Source: Microbispora triticiradicis
GTDB lineage: Bacteria > Actinomycetota > Actinomycetes > Streptosporangiales > Streptosporangiaceae
Reading direction: 5' to 3'
DNA length: 64,000 bases
Assembly (NCBI GenBank): GCA_003260025.2
Contig: QFZU02000056.1
Span: forward strand, 78,245 to 142,244
Shown here: piece by piece, positions 9,598-19,016 of the stretch
Layout: every line of letters starts with the position of its first letter
Numbering within the stretch: position 1 is the stretch's first letter
Program-made: the position numbers and the translations under genes
The notes under the pieces: generated by a model
Seen by the model: the letters and a program-made list of their open reading frames with translations, nothing else
Databases searched by the model: none
What the model was told of the DNA's origin: nothing

Positions 9598-10846
9598 GCG
9601 GCATGATGAGGCGGAGCGTCTCTCCCGCCCGCGCCTGAGCCGCAGGGCGCTGCTGTCCGGCGGCGCCGTAGTGGCCGCCGCCGCGACGAGCGGGGCCGTC
9701 GTGGCGCGGGCGAGCGCCGACGACACGAGTACGGCCGGCCGTACCGTCGATCCGGAGGGGAACTCGCCCCGGGCGACGGCGGTGGAGCCGTTCTACGGAG
9801 CCCACCAGGCCGGTGTCGCGACGGCGCCGCAGGCGCACGCCGCGTTCGTGGCGTTCGACCTGCGGTCGGGCTCGGACCGGGAGAGTGTGGCGCGGCTGAT
9901 GCGCGTGCTCACCGACGACGCCCGGCGCATCACCCAGGGACAGCCCGCGCTCGCCGACACCGAGCCCCATCTGGCCGTGCTGCCCGCCCGGCTGACCGTC
10001 ACCTTCGGCTTCGGACCGGGTCTGTTCGCGGCCACCAAGACGTCCGATCAGCGGCCGGAGTCCGTCGCTCCCCTCCCCGCGTTCGGCATCGACCGGCTGA
10101 AGGAGCGGTGGACGGGCGGTGACCTGCTCGTCCAGATCTGCGCGGACGACCCGCTCACCGTCACCCACGCGCTGCGGGTGCTCGTCAAGGACGCCCGGTC
10201 GTTCGCGAAGGTCCGCTGGACCCAGCGGGGCTTCCGGCGGGCCGCGCACTCCCAGCAGCCCCACACCACCCAGCGCAACGTGATGGGACAGCTCGACGGG
10301 ACCGTCAACCCCGTCGCCGGCACACCCGACTTCGATCGGGCGGTCTGGTTCGCCGGGGAGCAGGAGTGGCTGCGGGGCGGGACCACCCTGGTCCTGCGGC
10401 GCATCCGCGCCGAGATGGAGACCTGGGACGCCGCCGACACCGTCGCCAAGGAGTTCACGATCGGCCGCCGCCTCACCGACGGCGCTCCGCTCACCGGCGC
10501 CCGCGAGCACGACGAACCGGACCTCGCGCGCCTCACCCCCGCCGGGCTGCCGGTCATCTCCGAGTACGCCCATATCCGCCGGGCGCATGTCGCGGACCCC
10601 GGCGCGCGTATCCTCCGTCGCGTCTACAACTACGACGAGGGCGTCTCCGCCGACGGCACCGCCGACACCGGGCTGTTGTTCGCCTCTTACCAGGCCGACA
10701 TCGCCCGGCAGTTCATCCCGATCCAGCAGCGACTGGCCGAGGCGGACCTGCTGAACGAGTGGACGACGCCGATCGGCTCCGCCGTGTTCGCCGTTCCTCC
10801 CGGCTGCGGCCCCAAGGGATGGATCGGAGAGACCTTGCTGTCCTGA
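9590..10846 (+). CDS. Tat-exported DyP-type heme peroxidase (EfeB-like)
   Basis: 418 residues. A twin-arginine signal (LSRRALLSGGAVVAAAATSG) is followed by a DyP fold. The diagnostic distal motif GQLDGT (GxxDG) carries the catalytic Asp, and the C-terminal half has EYAHIRRAH with the probable proximal His region and RRVYNYDEG. It is exported folded with heme. Overlap with the PCuAC gene makes an operon that resembles PCuAC/DyP gene pairs in streptomycetes. The enzyme may oxidise phenolic substrates, help in maturation of copper oxidases, or (as in EfeB) act on heme; the sequence does not decide. Confidence 0.92.
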   Translation: MSERHDEAERLSRPRLSRRALLSGGAVVAAAATSGAVVARASADDTSTAGRTVDPEGNSPRATAVEPFYGAHQAGVATAPQAHAAFVAFDLRSGSDRESVARLMRVLTDDARRITQGQPALADTEPHLAVLPARLTVTFGFGPGLFAATKTSDQRPESVAPLPAFGIDRLKERWTGGDLLVQICADDPLTVTHALRVLVKDARSFAKVRWTQRGFRRAAHSQQPHTTQRNVMGQLDGTVNPVAGTPDFDRAVWFAGEQEWLRGGTTLVLRRIRAEMETWDAADTVAKEFTIGRRLTDGAPLTGAREHDEPDLARLTPAGLPVISEYAHIRRAHVADPGARILRRVYNYDEGVSADGTADTGLLFASYQADIARQFIPIQQRLAEADLLNEWTTPIGSAVFAVPPGCGPKGWIGETLLS

Positions 10847-10889
10847 CGCCGCCGGCCGCTCGCGCTCGGCCGGTGAGCGGTCACCGGCA

Positions 10890-10920
10890 GGGTGGATCCG
10901 GACCCGTTCCGGATCCACCC
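10890..10920. terminator. hairpin after the DyP gene
   Basis: Perfect 13-bp stem GGGTGGATCCGGA / TCCGGATCCACCC with a 5-nt loop, 44 bp after the DyP stop codon. No T-run. Confidence 0.75.
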
Positions 10921-11103
10921 GCCCCAGGCGGCATCACGATCCCGCTGCGCGGGCGGTGACTCGGAGGCCGTGCGGCTCTGCGGGAGGAAGGGACCGCGAC
11001 ACGAAAGCAAGATGAAGGCACTAGGCGTGATCGTGTGATCACATTCAGTAGCATCGCCATGTATTCGATCTTGAACCTGTACCCATGACAGATCGGAAGT
11101 TCC

Positions 11104-12531
11104 ATGGTGATCTCACAGCGGCCCAGGTCCGCGCTCGTCACGCTCGCCTGTGCCCTGACCGCGCTGCTGGCCGCATCGGGAACGGCGGCGATGGCCGGCA
11201 CCGATATGCACGCCGGCACCACGACGCGGCAGGCCGCCGCCTCACCCTGCATTCGGCAGGGACAGGCGACCTACCCCGTCGAGTACTACTGGAAGAACAT
11301 CATCGGCTGGAACCTGGGCACCGGGTCGGTCTCGGTCGTCACCTCCCCGTCCCTGTGGGGAGGGCAGATAGCCCCGGGTGGGACCTTCACCCTCACGCTG
11401 TCGCACCGCACGAACCGATGGCCGCCGACGGTCACCCGCTACACCACCAACTGGGACCTGTCGTCCCTGCTGGCATACGCCGACATCGTCGGCCAGTCGG
11501 GGACCGGCACCATCAACGGCACCACCCTGTCGATCACCTCACCGGGCACCAAGACCGACCCACCCGCCAAAGTCATCACCTTCCAGGTCCGCCAGGGGAC
11601 GGTCGGAGGGAGCATGACCATCCGGCCTACCGGGATCAGCAGCGTCATCGCCCTGCCGGGCCAACTGGGTAACAACACACCCGCCCCGCCGATCCAGATC
11701 GTCAACGGCCAGTCGATCTCGCCCACCCAGGCCGTCAACGACACCGCCACCACCCAGGGCAAACCAGTCAGCGTGCCCGTCCTGGCCAACGACACCGCCA
11801 CCGCACCGGTGATCAGCAACGTCACCGCACCCGCGAACGGCACCGCGGTCGTCTCGGGCAACACCGTCGTCTACACGCCCAAGCCCGGCTTCGTCGGCAC
11901 CGACCGCTTCACCTACACCGTCACCACCGCCTGCGGAAGCGCCACCGCCACGGTGACCGTCGCCGTCCCATGCACCGACACGCCCGTCGCCTTGGCCAAC
12001 GGCAGCTTCGAGGAGCCACCCATAACCGGGTTCCAGATGCTCCCCGACGCCTCGACCAACCCGAGTATCGGCTGGCGCACCACCGCCACCGACAACCTGG
12101 TGGAGTTCTGGCGTAACGGCTACGGCGGGGTTCCGGCAGCCGACGGGCAGCAGTTCGCCGAACTCAACGCCAACATGTTCTCCACGTTGTACCAGGACGT
12201 TCCCACCATTCCGGGGACCGTCATGACCTGGTCGCTGTATCACCGAGGCGTCGCGGGCACCGACACCATGCACGTGCTCATCGGCGCACCCGGCGCGACC
12301 CTGGTCCAGACCCCCGCCGGAGCCTCCTCGCCCGACATCACCGACGGCAACACCGCCTGGCGCCGCTACACCGGGACGTACGTCGTCCCGCCGGGGCAGA
12401 CCGTCACCCGGTTCTCCTTCCAGTCGGTGACGACCGCGGGGGGTAACCCGGCGACCGGCAACCTTCTGGACGGCGTCGTCTTCGAGACCCCGCGCTGCCC
12501 GAGCACAGCCCAGGCAAGTGTTCGATCATGA
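11104..12531 (+). CDS. large secreted protein with Ig/cadherin-like domain and C-terminal beta-sandwich
   Basis: 475 residues with a signal peptide (about 1-35, ending TAAMAG). The N-terminal region (about 50-200) is a Thr/Ser-rich beta domain of unknown family. Residues about 210-290 form a bacterial Ig/cadherin-like repeat: AVNDTATTQGKPVSVPVLAN, GNTVVYTPKPGFVGTDRFTYTV. The C-terminal part (VALANGSFEEPPITGFQML...) looks like a galactose-binding or DUF642-like sandwich found in surface proteins. GGAAG lies before the ATG. A role in cell-surface or carbohydrate attachment is only a guess. It stands alone, bounded by hairpins on both sides. Confidence 0.8.
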   Translation: MVISQRPRSALVTLACALTALLAASGTAAMAGTDMHAGTTTRQAAASPCIRQGQATYPVEYYWKNIIGWNLGTGSVSVVTSPSLWGGQIAPGGTFTLTLSHRTNRWPPTVTRYTTNWDLSSLLAYADIVGQSGTGTINGTTLSITSPGTKTDPPAKVITFQVRQGTVGGSMTIRPTGISSVIALPGQLGNNTPAPPIQIVNGQSISPTQAVNDTATTQGKPVSVPVLANDTATAPVISNVTAPANGTAVVSGNTVVYTPKPGFVGTDRFTYTVTTACGSATATVTVAVPCTDTPVALANGSFEEPPITGFQMLPDASTNPSIGWRTTATDNLVEFWRNGYGGVPAADGQQFAELNANMFSTLYQDVPTIPGTVMTWSLYHRGVAGTDTMHVLIGAPGATLVQTPAGASSPDITDGNTAWRRYTGTYVVPPGQTVTRFSFQSVTTAGGNPATGNLLDGVVFETPRCPSTAQASVRS

Positions 12532-12602
12532 GGCCGAGGATGCGCGCGATCTGCTCCGCCTGACGGCGTGGTCTACCCACAGACCCGGCGGAAGCTCGCA
12601 GT

Positions 12603-12657
12603 GAGGTCTCCGGTGCGGGGTTCATCCACCAGGAAGAACCTGAACACCGGAGACCTC
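12603..12657. terminator. long branched hairpin between convergent genes
   Basis: GAGGTCTCCGGTG pairs perfectly with CACCGGAGACCTC at 12645-12657, and the 29-nt loop holds a second small stem (GGTTC/GAACC). It lies between the ends of the secreted protein gene and the CHAT operon. It could also be the end of a lost mobile element. Confidence 0.6.
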
Positions 12658-12722
12658 GTCGGCCACCAAGGCCTTGACGCACGTCCAGGGAATCCCTCGG
12701 TATGGGTGCGCGGCCACGTGCC

Positions 12723-13616
12723 CTAATCCAGGGAAAGCGGAACCGCCTCGTCGGAACCACGCCACAGATACGCCGTCAGCCGGCGGCCGGTGGAGTGCTC
12801 GGCGGCGGCGTCCTCCGGCGGGGACCAGCGCAGCTGGCGGTAGAGGGCGGTCCGATGCAGGTCGAAGGCCGCCTCCTGCAGGTCGCCGAGCTCGATCACA
12901 CATCGGACGGCGCCCCGATACGAGAGCCAGGCCGCCAGCACGCCGGCCGGGGCCGCCCACCACGCCATCGGTGTCCAGGCGACGAACGCCACACTCCAGA
13001 GCCAGGCGGTGACCTGGGCCTCCAGCCGCCCACGCGCCCTGGCCAGCTCCTGCCGGGTGTCTTCGGGCATCACCAGCCACAGCCGGGACCAGCATCGCAC
13101 CGGGTCCAACCCGTATTTCTCCCTGGGCCATCGCTCCGCGGCGGCCAGCGCGTTGCCCAGGCGGGTCGGCAGGCACCGCTGTGGGTCGATCGGCATGGTG
13201 CGCAGCCACGCGTCCAACGTCACGAACTCCTGCTCCTCCGCCCAGGCGCGGCTACAAGAGGCGAGCACCTGCCAGCGCGCCTCGCGCCGGGCGACGCGAC
13301 GGGCCCACCTGCGCGCCATCGGGCGCGTCACCCAGCCCAGTCGGGGAAGCCACCGGCCGGAGAGAAGGGTGAGCGCCGGATCCGTCAGGCGTCTGGCCAG
13401 CAGCCCTGACAGCAGCACCACCACCAGGACGGACGCAGTCCACCACGGAGTCGTGTGCTGCGTGATCCATCGCTCGGCCGCCTGGGGTCCCCAACCGTTG
13501 TGGAAAAGCCAGACCAGCCCGCTTCCCAGCCAGAACAGCGCCGCCGGCAGGAGGACGACGTTCGCCCACCGCTCCGCGATCCTGTCCGTCAGGCCCTTCC
13601 ACAGACCGTCCACCAC
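12723..13616 (-). CDS. membrane protein, third gene of the CHAT operon
   Basis: 297 residues of no recognised family. Hydrophobic segments lie at about 19-38, 58-76 and 202-232 (the last long enough for two passes). Between them is a basic cytosolic region rich in Arg and Trp with the phrase PTRLGNALAAAERWPREKYGLD followed by a Trp-rich stretch. The gene starts with GTG directly after the stop of the zinc-ribbon gene, with GGAG six bases before it, so it is part of the same operon. Together with a caspase-like protease this could be a membrane effector or the substrate of the protease; this is inference. Confidence 0.8.
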   Translation of the reverse strand: MVDGLWKGLTDRIAERWANVVLLPAALFWLGSGLVWLFHNGWGPQAAERWITQHTTPWWTASVLVVVLLSGLLARRLTDPALTLLSGRWLPRLGWVTRPMARRWARRVARREARWQVLASCSRAWAEEQEFVTLDAWLRTMPIDPQRCLPTRLGNALAAAERWPREKYGLDPVRCWSRLWLVMPEDTRQELARARGRLEAQVTAWLWSVAFVAWTPMAWWAAPAGVLAAWLSYRGAVRCVIELGDLQEAAFDLHRTALYRQLRWSPPEDAAAEHSTGRRLTAYLWRGSDEAVPLSLD

Positions 13617-14015
13617 CTATGTCTCCGAATCCGGCGTACGGACGAGAGGCTTGCCGTGTTCCGGGCACGCGGGAACGGCCTGCCCTACGGCTCGGCGGCG
13701 CCATCGATGATCGCATTCCGGGCAGACGTAGGTCTCGGAGTGCACAACGCCCCCGGTGCCGGTCAGCGGGTAGTACGCGGCACCGGGATCGCGCAGGCCG
13801 CCGTCGTGTGTCTGCCCCAGGTAGGAATACGCCCACTCGCGGGTGGCGGGCCACCGCTGCAGCAGGGTCAGGATCTCCTGCTCGACCTCCGTGCTCCGCG
13901 CGAGCAACCGGCCGAGGGCGGTGTCCACCTCCTCGGCCTCCGCACCGAGCAGCGCCGGCAGTTCCGGCCTGATGGCCTTCGCCAGGTCGACGACCGAGCG
14001 CGCGTGGCCGGCCAT
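13617..14015 (-). CDS. small zinc-ribbon protein, second gene of the CHAT operon
   Basis: 132 residues. The first half is helical (SVVDLAKAIRPELPALLGAE, VDTALGRLLARSTEVEQEIL). The second half has a probable zinc site made of Cys98-x2-Cys101 and Cys117-x2-His120 (YVCPECDHRW...PACPEHGKPL). Start and stop link it to its neighbours: its ATG overlaps the TGA of the CHAT gene (ATGA) and its TAG abuts the GTG of the membrane gene. It may be an adaptor, sensor or cleavage target of the protease. No known family was recognised. Confidence 0.82.
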   Translation of the reverse strand: MAGHARSVVDLAKAIRPELPALLGAEAEEVDTALGRLLARSTEVEQEILTLLQRWPATREWAYSYLGQTHDGGLRDPGAAYYPLTGTGGVVHSETYVCPECDHRWRRRAVGQAVPACPEHGKPLVRTPDSET

Positions 14016-17000
14016 CACGCGCCCATGTAGGTGAAGGCGGCCCAGTACGCGGGGTGGGCGAAGTCTCGCCCGGTCCCCCACACTTCCCGCAGCGGCTCCG
14101 GAATCGGGGCGTACCTGTCCATGATCTCGGGATAGGCCGACCGCAGCTCGCGGTTGGTGGCGTCGCGCAGCCAGCGCTGTGCCGTACGCAGCGCCTCGGC
14201 CGGATGGGCCCCGTCCCGCCACAGAATGTAGAACCGGCTGAGCAGCAGCGCGGTGCTCACATCCGGCACTCGCCACATCGACCCGATGACCCCGGCGGCG
14301 CCGCCCTGCAGGAAGCCGGTGGCGATACCGACCACCTCGTCGGCGAGTTCCACGTGCGGCAGCGACGTCTCACACGCGGACAGGACCACGAGCCGGCGTG
14401 TCCCGGCCGGCCTGGCGAGCAGGTCGCGCAGGGTCAGGCGCTCATCGTGGGCGAGCAACAGGTAGCTGTCCAGGACCTGCCCCCAGTCCGCGTAGCCGTG
14501 GCAGGCGAAGTGCTGCACCGTGTGGCCGTCCAGCGCGGCCAGCACCGCCTCCCGGGAGGCCTCCTCCCCCGTCAGGCGACTGCCCTCCGGAAATCTCGCG
14601 CAGCCGGCGTCGATCTCGTACCGCGAGTAACGCAGCGGGGCGGCGGCCACCGGTTGCGGGTCCTCGACGGCGAGAAGTGCGGCAGGCGCCGAGACGGCCG
14701 TCGAAGCGGCTCGGTCCGCGGCGGCACGGGCCTTGGCGCTCGGGGCGAAGACGAGGGGCAGGTGGTCGAGCGCGAAACGGCGGCCGGTCGCCGTGCCGGC
14801 GTCGGGGGTCCAGGCGACGTGCAGCGGCAGCGAGGCGATCATCCCCGTCGGGATCAGCGTCAGTTCGGCGCAGTCGGGCACGAGGTCGAGCAGCGGCTCC
14901 ATGATCGCTTCCCACATCCAGGCGGTGGTGTCGTCGAGGGCCCTGTGCCAGCGGTGAAGGTCGGTGGCCGCACGTTCGTAATCCTGGAAGTACCGTGTCA
15001 TGCGCGGGCGGAGCTCAGCCCAGGTCAGCGCGGGCAGGGCATGAACGCGCACGGATTCGCCGATCACCAGCAACGCGAAGCCGGCCTCGACGCCGGGAAC
15101 CACGTACAGCAATGGGCCGAGCCGTGCCGCGTTCGAGACGTCCCGGCCGGCGTCGGGCAGGCGGAAGCGCTCGAATCCGGGCATGGATCTGATGCGCAGC
15201 AGCACCTCCTCGCGTTGCCGCCTCGCCTCGGCGAACGCGTGCGCCGGCGGCCGGTTGTCCCCGGGCATGGGCTCCAGGCTCAGGCTCTGCATTCCGCGCA
15301 GCGTCGCGGCCGCCGAGCGGTACGCCTCCGCGAGTGCTGGGTGTGCCCGCGCGAGCCGGTCGGTTTCCGCGGCATCCTCACCGAGGGCGTCGGCGAGCAG
15401 CCGGGTTCTGCCGCGTTCCAGTGCGACGACGGCACTCCACGGGTCACCGGCGCGCACATGCGCTGCGGCCGCCGCGGCGGCCAGCCCTTCGGCCTGCCTC
15501 AGCCATTGCTGCTTGTGCTCCCGCACGGAACTCTCGTCGACGAGCCGGTCCAGCGCGTCGAGGGCGTAGCCGTACGTCTCCGCCGCTTCGTCCCAGCGAC
15601 CCCGATGGGACGACTGGTCCCCCCAGCCCCGCGCCAGACGCATGACGGCGAGCGGATACTGGTCGACGCCCGCGGCACTGGCCTCCCGCAGCAGCCCGAG
15701 TCCGCGGGCCAGGGCGGCGGGATCCGCGGTGAGTTCGTAGAGTTTGGCGTAACCCATGGCGAGGTTGATCCGGTATGCCGCGCCGTTGGCGGCCTCGACC
15801 GGGCACAGCGCGCACGCCTCCTCCATGAGTCCCACAAGCCGGCGCATGCCGGGTTCGGACTTCTCGTGGCCGGAGCGCTGCATGATGCACTGGGCGAGGT
15901 TGACCAGATGACGGGCCCTGTCGAGACCCTTGCTCCGGCTGACCGCCTCTGCCAGGAGTCGCTCGGCGCGGTCGAGGAGATCCTCGCCGTGTGTGTCCGG
16001 TTCGTGTACGTGCCGCAGGATCAGGGCTGCCGCGAGGTTTCCGAGCCGGACCTCGCGGTCAGGGGAGTTCTCCGGCGTGTGCGCCAGCAGTTCCTCCAGG
16101 ATCCGGATCGCCTCCGCACCGACCGCAGAGTCGCCGAAAGCCTGATATTTGTCCATGAGGCACGAACCCAGGGTGAACAGCGCCGTGTCATTCCCGGTGG
16201 ACGACCGTCGCCCCGCGGTGGCCTCACGCAGGAGGTCGATCGCCTCCTCCAGCGTCGCGACGTCCCCCGTGCTCATGTACAACTGCCGCAGGTCGATGCC
16301 GAGGTTGCAGACCATCGACACCCGCCCCGGGCCGGTCTCGTACGCCAGGCCCTCGCGGTGCAGCGCCACGGCCTGGCGGAGGTCGCCGATGCGACCCTTC
16401 GCCTGGTACAGCACGCGAAGGGTGTGGCCATACCCTTCCAGTGCGGTCGGGTAGATGGGATCGCCGGGCCGGACCAGCTCCAGCATCTCCTCGTGGGCTC
16501 GCGAGCAGAGGGTGAGATCCTCAGGGGTGTCGCGCGCGGCGTACCGCCGGCGCAGGGCCACGCCGAGACCATGCAGGTGGTAAGGGCGGATCTCGGCGTC
16601 CGGCGCCACCCGGTCGAGGGCATCCCGGTGTATGTCGATCGCCCGATCGAGGTCCGCGGGGTCACCGACCTCGTCGTAGCGAACGCGCAGGCACACGGCC
16701 AGCCCGTTGCGCCTCGACCCCCACTCCGCCGACTCCGTGGGCACTTGCGCGGATTCGGCCATGGAAACGGCCTTGGACAAGTCGTCCGGGTCGCGAGAGA
16801 GCCGATGCCGGTTGCGGAGAATCTGGACCATCGCGCTCGCCGCGCCGCCAGGCTCTTCCGGATCCGGGTAGACCCCCTCGTGCAGCAGCCGAAAAGCGGT
16901 GAGGCTCAGGTCGATCGCTTCCAGGGACGACTCGATCTCGCCCACTTCGTGGGCGCTGACCCCGACATCGTGCAGCGCCGCGCCCCCCAGCGCGGCGGTG

Positions 17001-17677
17001 CCGGGGTCCGCCCGCACCGCCTCCGCCACCAGCGCCACGGCCTCCCGCAGCCCGGCCAGGTCATGCTCCGGGGCCAGCGCCTGGGCCAGACCGATCATGA
17101 ACGCCGACCGGTACGCCGAGGAGGCGGGCAGGAGCCGGATGGCGGTCCGGATCACGGCGGCAGCCCTCGCCGCCTGGCCGGGCATGCGCCTCAAGGCACC
17201 GCCCATGTTGTACTGAGCCACCGCGCGCAACAGAAGGTGGTCTCGGCGGACCGCCGGGTCCTCCGCGACCCTCGCCCACAGGGCGACCAGTTCTTCCAGG
17301 GCCGTATGGTCACCCGCCGAGTACCGCTGCTCCAGTTCAGCCGCCCGCCGTACGAGGGGCTGCATCGATTCGGGGGCGGTGACCAGGGTGCCGCCTGCGG
17401 CCTCGACCGCGTTGACGATGCCGAATTCTCTGCATATCTGCAGGAAATCACGCCACAGCGGTAGCTTTTTCGCGAATTCGTGATAGCCCATCGACTCCGA
17501 GTGCTTGATCAACTCGGCGAACCATATATCGACTTCTGGGTCATACAAGATGTGATTCTTCTGAACGGTCGCCGCGGCTTCGTCCCAGCCACGACTGGAC
17601 ACAAGCTGGGTGATCGTCTCGATCAGGCGCTCTTGCTCCTCGGGTTCCTGCAGACGGCCGACGTTCTCGGGAGCCAC
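14015..17677 (-). CDS. TPR-CHAT protein, caspase-like protease
   Basis: 1220 residues. The N-terminal three quarters are tetratricopeptide-like helical repeats (for example AGLREAVALVAEAVRADPG, DLDRAIDIHRDALDRVAPD, IGDLRQAVALHREGLAYETG). The C-terminal CHAT domain (about 930-1220) keeps the catalytic dyad: His1060 in VQHFACHGYADW and Cys1102 in LVVLSACETSL. It ends with the usual GGAAGVIGSMWRVPD and FAHPAYWAAFTYMGA. GTG start with GGAGG five bases upstream. CHAT proteases act in regulated cell death or conflict systems, activated by partner binding to the TPR part. Here it leads an operon with a zinc-ribbon and a membrane protein. Substrate and trigger are unknown. Confidence 0.93.
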   Translation of the reverse strand: MAPENVGRLQEPEEQERLIETITQLVSSRGWDEAAATVQKNHILYDPEVDIWFAELIKHSESMGYHEFAKKLPLWRDFLQICREFGIVNAVEAAGGTLVTAPESMQPLVRRAAELEQRYSAGDHTALEELVALWARVAEDPAVRRDHLLLRAVAQYNMGGALRRMPGQAARAAAVIRTAIRLLPASSAYRSAFMIGLAQALAPEHDLAGLREAVALVAEAVRADPGTAALGGAALHDVGVSAHEVGEIESSLEAIDLSLTAFRLLHEGVYPDPEEPGGAASAMVQILRNRHRLSRDPDDLSKAVSMAESAQVPTESAEWGSRRNGLAVCLRVRYDEVGDPADLDRAIDIHRDALDRVAPDAEIRPYHLHGLGVALRRRYAARDTPEDLTLCSRAHEEMLELVRPGDPIYPTALEGYGHTLRVLYQAKGRIGDLRQAVALHREGLAYETGPGRVSMVCNLGIDLRQLYMSTGDVATLEEAIDLLREATAGRRSSTGNDTALFTLGSCLMDKYQAFGDSAVGAEAIRILEELLAHTPENSPDREVRLGNLAAALILRHVHEPDTHGEDLLDRAERLLAEAVSRSKGLDRARHLVNLAQCIMQRSGHEKSEPGMRRLVGLMEEACALCPVEAANGAAYRINLAMGYAKLYELTADPAALARGLGLLREASAAGVDQYPLAVMRLARGWGDQSSHRGRWDEAAETYGYALDALDRLVDESSVREHKQQWLRQAEGLAAAAAAAHVRAGDPWSAVVALERGRTRLLADALGEDAAETDRLARAHPALAEAYRSAAATLRGMQSLSLEPMPGDNRPPAHAFAEARRQREEVLLRIRSMPGFERFRLPDAGRDVSNAARLGPLLYVVPGVEAGFALLVIGESVRVHALPALTWAELRPRMTRYFQDYERAATDLHRWHRALDDTTAWMWEAIMEPLLDLVPDCAELTLIPTGMIASLPLHVAWTPDAGTATGRRFALDHLPLVFAPSAKARAAADRAASTAVSAPAALLAVEDPQPVAAAPLRYSRYEIDAGCARFPEGSRLTGEEASREAVLAALDGHTVQHFACHGYADWGQVLDSYLLLAHDERLTLRDLLARPAGTRRLVVLSACETSLPHVELADEVVGIATGFLQGGAAGVIGSMWRVPDVSTALLLSRFYILWRDGAHPAEALRTAQRWLRDATNRELRSAYPEIMDRYAPIPEPLREVWGTGRDFAHPAYWAAFTYMGA

Positions 17678-17924
17678 GAAACCTCCACGGTGACCGGGCC
17701 GCGCTTGCCGATACCGGGCGCAGGCCTGATGGCATTATGGGCGCTGCGGACCCGGTCAGGGAAGGCTCGTTTCCCGGCCGCTTTATACCTTATGTCCCAC
17801 TTAATCGCCGGTCGCCGCTCGCCTGCGCATGGTGTGAAATCCGGCGCGGCGGAGCGGGCACGGCACCGTGGAAGGTGCCATGCCCGCCTGTACGCGCTGG
17901 TCGTGCTCGTGATGTCGCGCGGGC

Positions 17925-18653
17925 TCAGCCGCAGTGGAGGAACGCGGTCGTGGTGCCCGCGGTGGTGACGAGGCCCGCCTTCACGTCGAGGACCACGATG
18001 GTGGCCGGCCCCGTCTGGTAGCTGCGGCACCAGACGTCCGCGACGTACTGCCATCCCGGCAGGTTGCCGGAGGCGTCGGCGGTCCGCGTACCCAGTGAGT
18101 ACGGCCCGGTCGTGCCGATCCCGACCGCGTAGAACCATATTGTGCCGTTGGGCGTGAGCCCGCTGCCGTTGGCGTACAGGCGGCCACCGGACTGGTTGAG
18201 CGAGGTGGAGATGGTGACCCCGCCGTGCGGCGTCCCGCCCGGGTCCGCCAGTCGCAGGACGGCGTTGGAGTTGTCGCTGTAGGCCTGGTCGCGGCTCGCC
18301 GGCGGCACGCAGACGTGGTCCGAGGGCCGCGTCTCACGCCAGACGTAGCCCTGCTTGCAGGTGTCGGGCCCGTAGGGGCCGCCGTTCGGCTCCCGGCGGG
18401 ACGGGCCCAGTGCGTTCTCCGTCGCGGTCTGGGTGCGGATCGCCGGCGTCACGCAGACCTGGTCGCCCGCGTAGGCCTCCCGCCACACGTACCCGCTCGC
18501 ACAGGTGTACGGCCCGTACGGCTGGCCGGCCGCCGCCGGTGAACTGGTCACCACCAGGCTGGTCAGCAGTGCGACCACGGCGGTCAGCCACGCCGGCACG
18601 CGCCACAGGGCGCCGGAGCCGGCTTTCCCGGTGACCCTTCTTTCGCCACGCAT
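17925..18653 (-). CDS. small secreted protein with two GYVWR/VCV cysteine repeats
   Basis: 242 residues. The ATG at 18653 has GGAGG upstream; the open frame further upstream is not coding. A signal peptide (WLTAVVALLTSLVVTSSPAAA) is followed by two copies of a roughly 40-residue repeat: YGPYTCASGYVWREAYAGD then VCVTPAIR, and YGPDTCKQGYVWRETRPSD then VCVPPASR. Each copy carries two cysteines likely to form a disulfide. The C-terminal half (LNQSGGRLYANGSGLTPNG) looks like a beta domain. Such repeats occur in other actinobacterial secreted proteins of unknown role. It lies upstream of the CHAT gene on the same strand, but 247 bp apart. Confidence 0.8.
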   Translation of the reverse strand: MRGERRVTGKAGSGALWRVPAWLTAVVALLTSLVVTSSPAAAGQPYGPYTCASGYVWREAYAGDQVCVTPAIRTQTATENALGPSRREPNGGPYGPDTCKQGYVWRETRPSDHVCVPPASRDQAYSDNSNAVLRLADPGGTPHGGVTISTSLNQSGGRLYANGSGLTPNGTIWFYAVGIGTTGPYSLGTRTADASGNLPGWQYVADVWCRSYQTGPATIVVLDVKAGLVTTAGTTTAFLHCG

Positions 18654-19016
18654 CTTTCCTCCTCGGTTATCCGGGTCGAAACGGCCGGCCAAAACGGCCG
18701 CGACGCCTCGGAAAGTGACGCAAATCAACGCCATCGTGGTCCGAGTTCGGCAGGGAGATTTGCGCCCTTCCTGTGTTCCACATACAGGTATCTCGCAGTG
18801 AATATGTGTGTCAAAGGCGGCGTATTGCGAGTAATGCGATACGTGGCAAGGTGATTCGTGAGAGGAGTGAGTCGCCGTGGTAGCGCGCACGTTCCGTGCC
18901 GGAGTGGGTCGCGTCCCGGTCCGATCCGACGCTGAAATTTCAGACCGGCGCCCCGGCCGCCACAGGGCCGGGGTGCCGGCTCTCGTGGGAGGCGGAAGGA
19001 ACGCGTCCGTTCCTCG
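18654..19016. other. intergenic region between styB-like and secreted repeat gene
   Basis: About 360 bp with no convincing gene. Its left part is AT-richer and should hold the promoter of the secreted repeat gene. Its right part holds the hairpin at 18945-18979. Confidence 0.5.
18945..18979. terminator. hairpin downstream of the monooxygenase operon
   Basis: CCGGCGCCCCGGCC pairs with GGCCGGGGTGCCGG (14 positions, one G-T pair) around a 7-nt loop, about 40 bp past the reductase stop codon on the minus strand. Confidence 0.7.

Noticed and set aside
14054..17464. Open frame of 1136 codons opposite the CHAT gene
   Set aside because: Antisense shadow; the minus strand frame has complete TPR and CHAT motifs.
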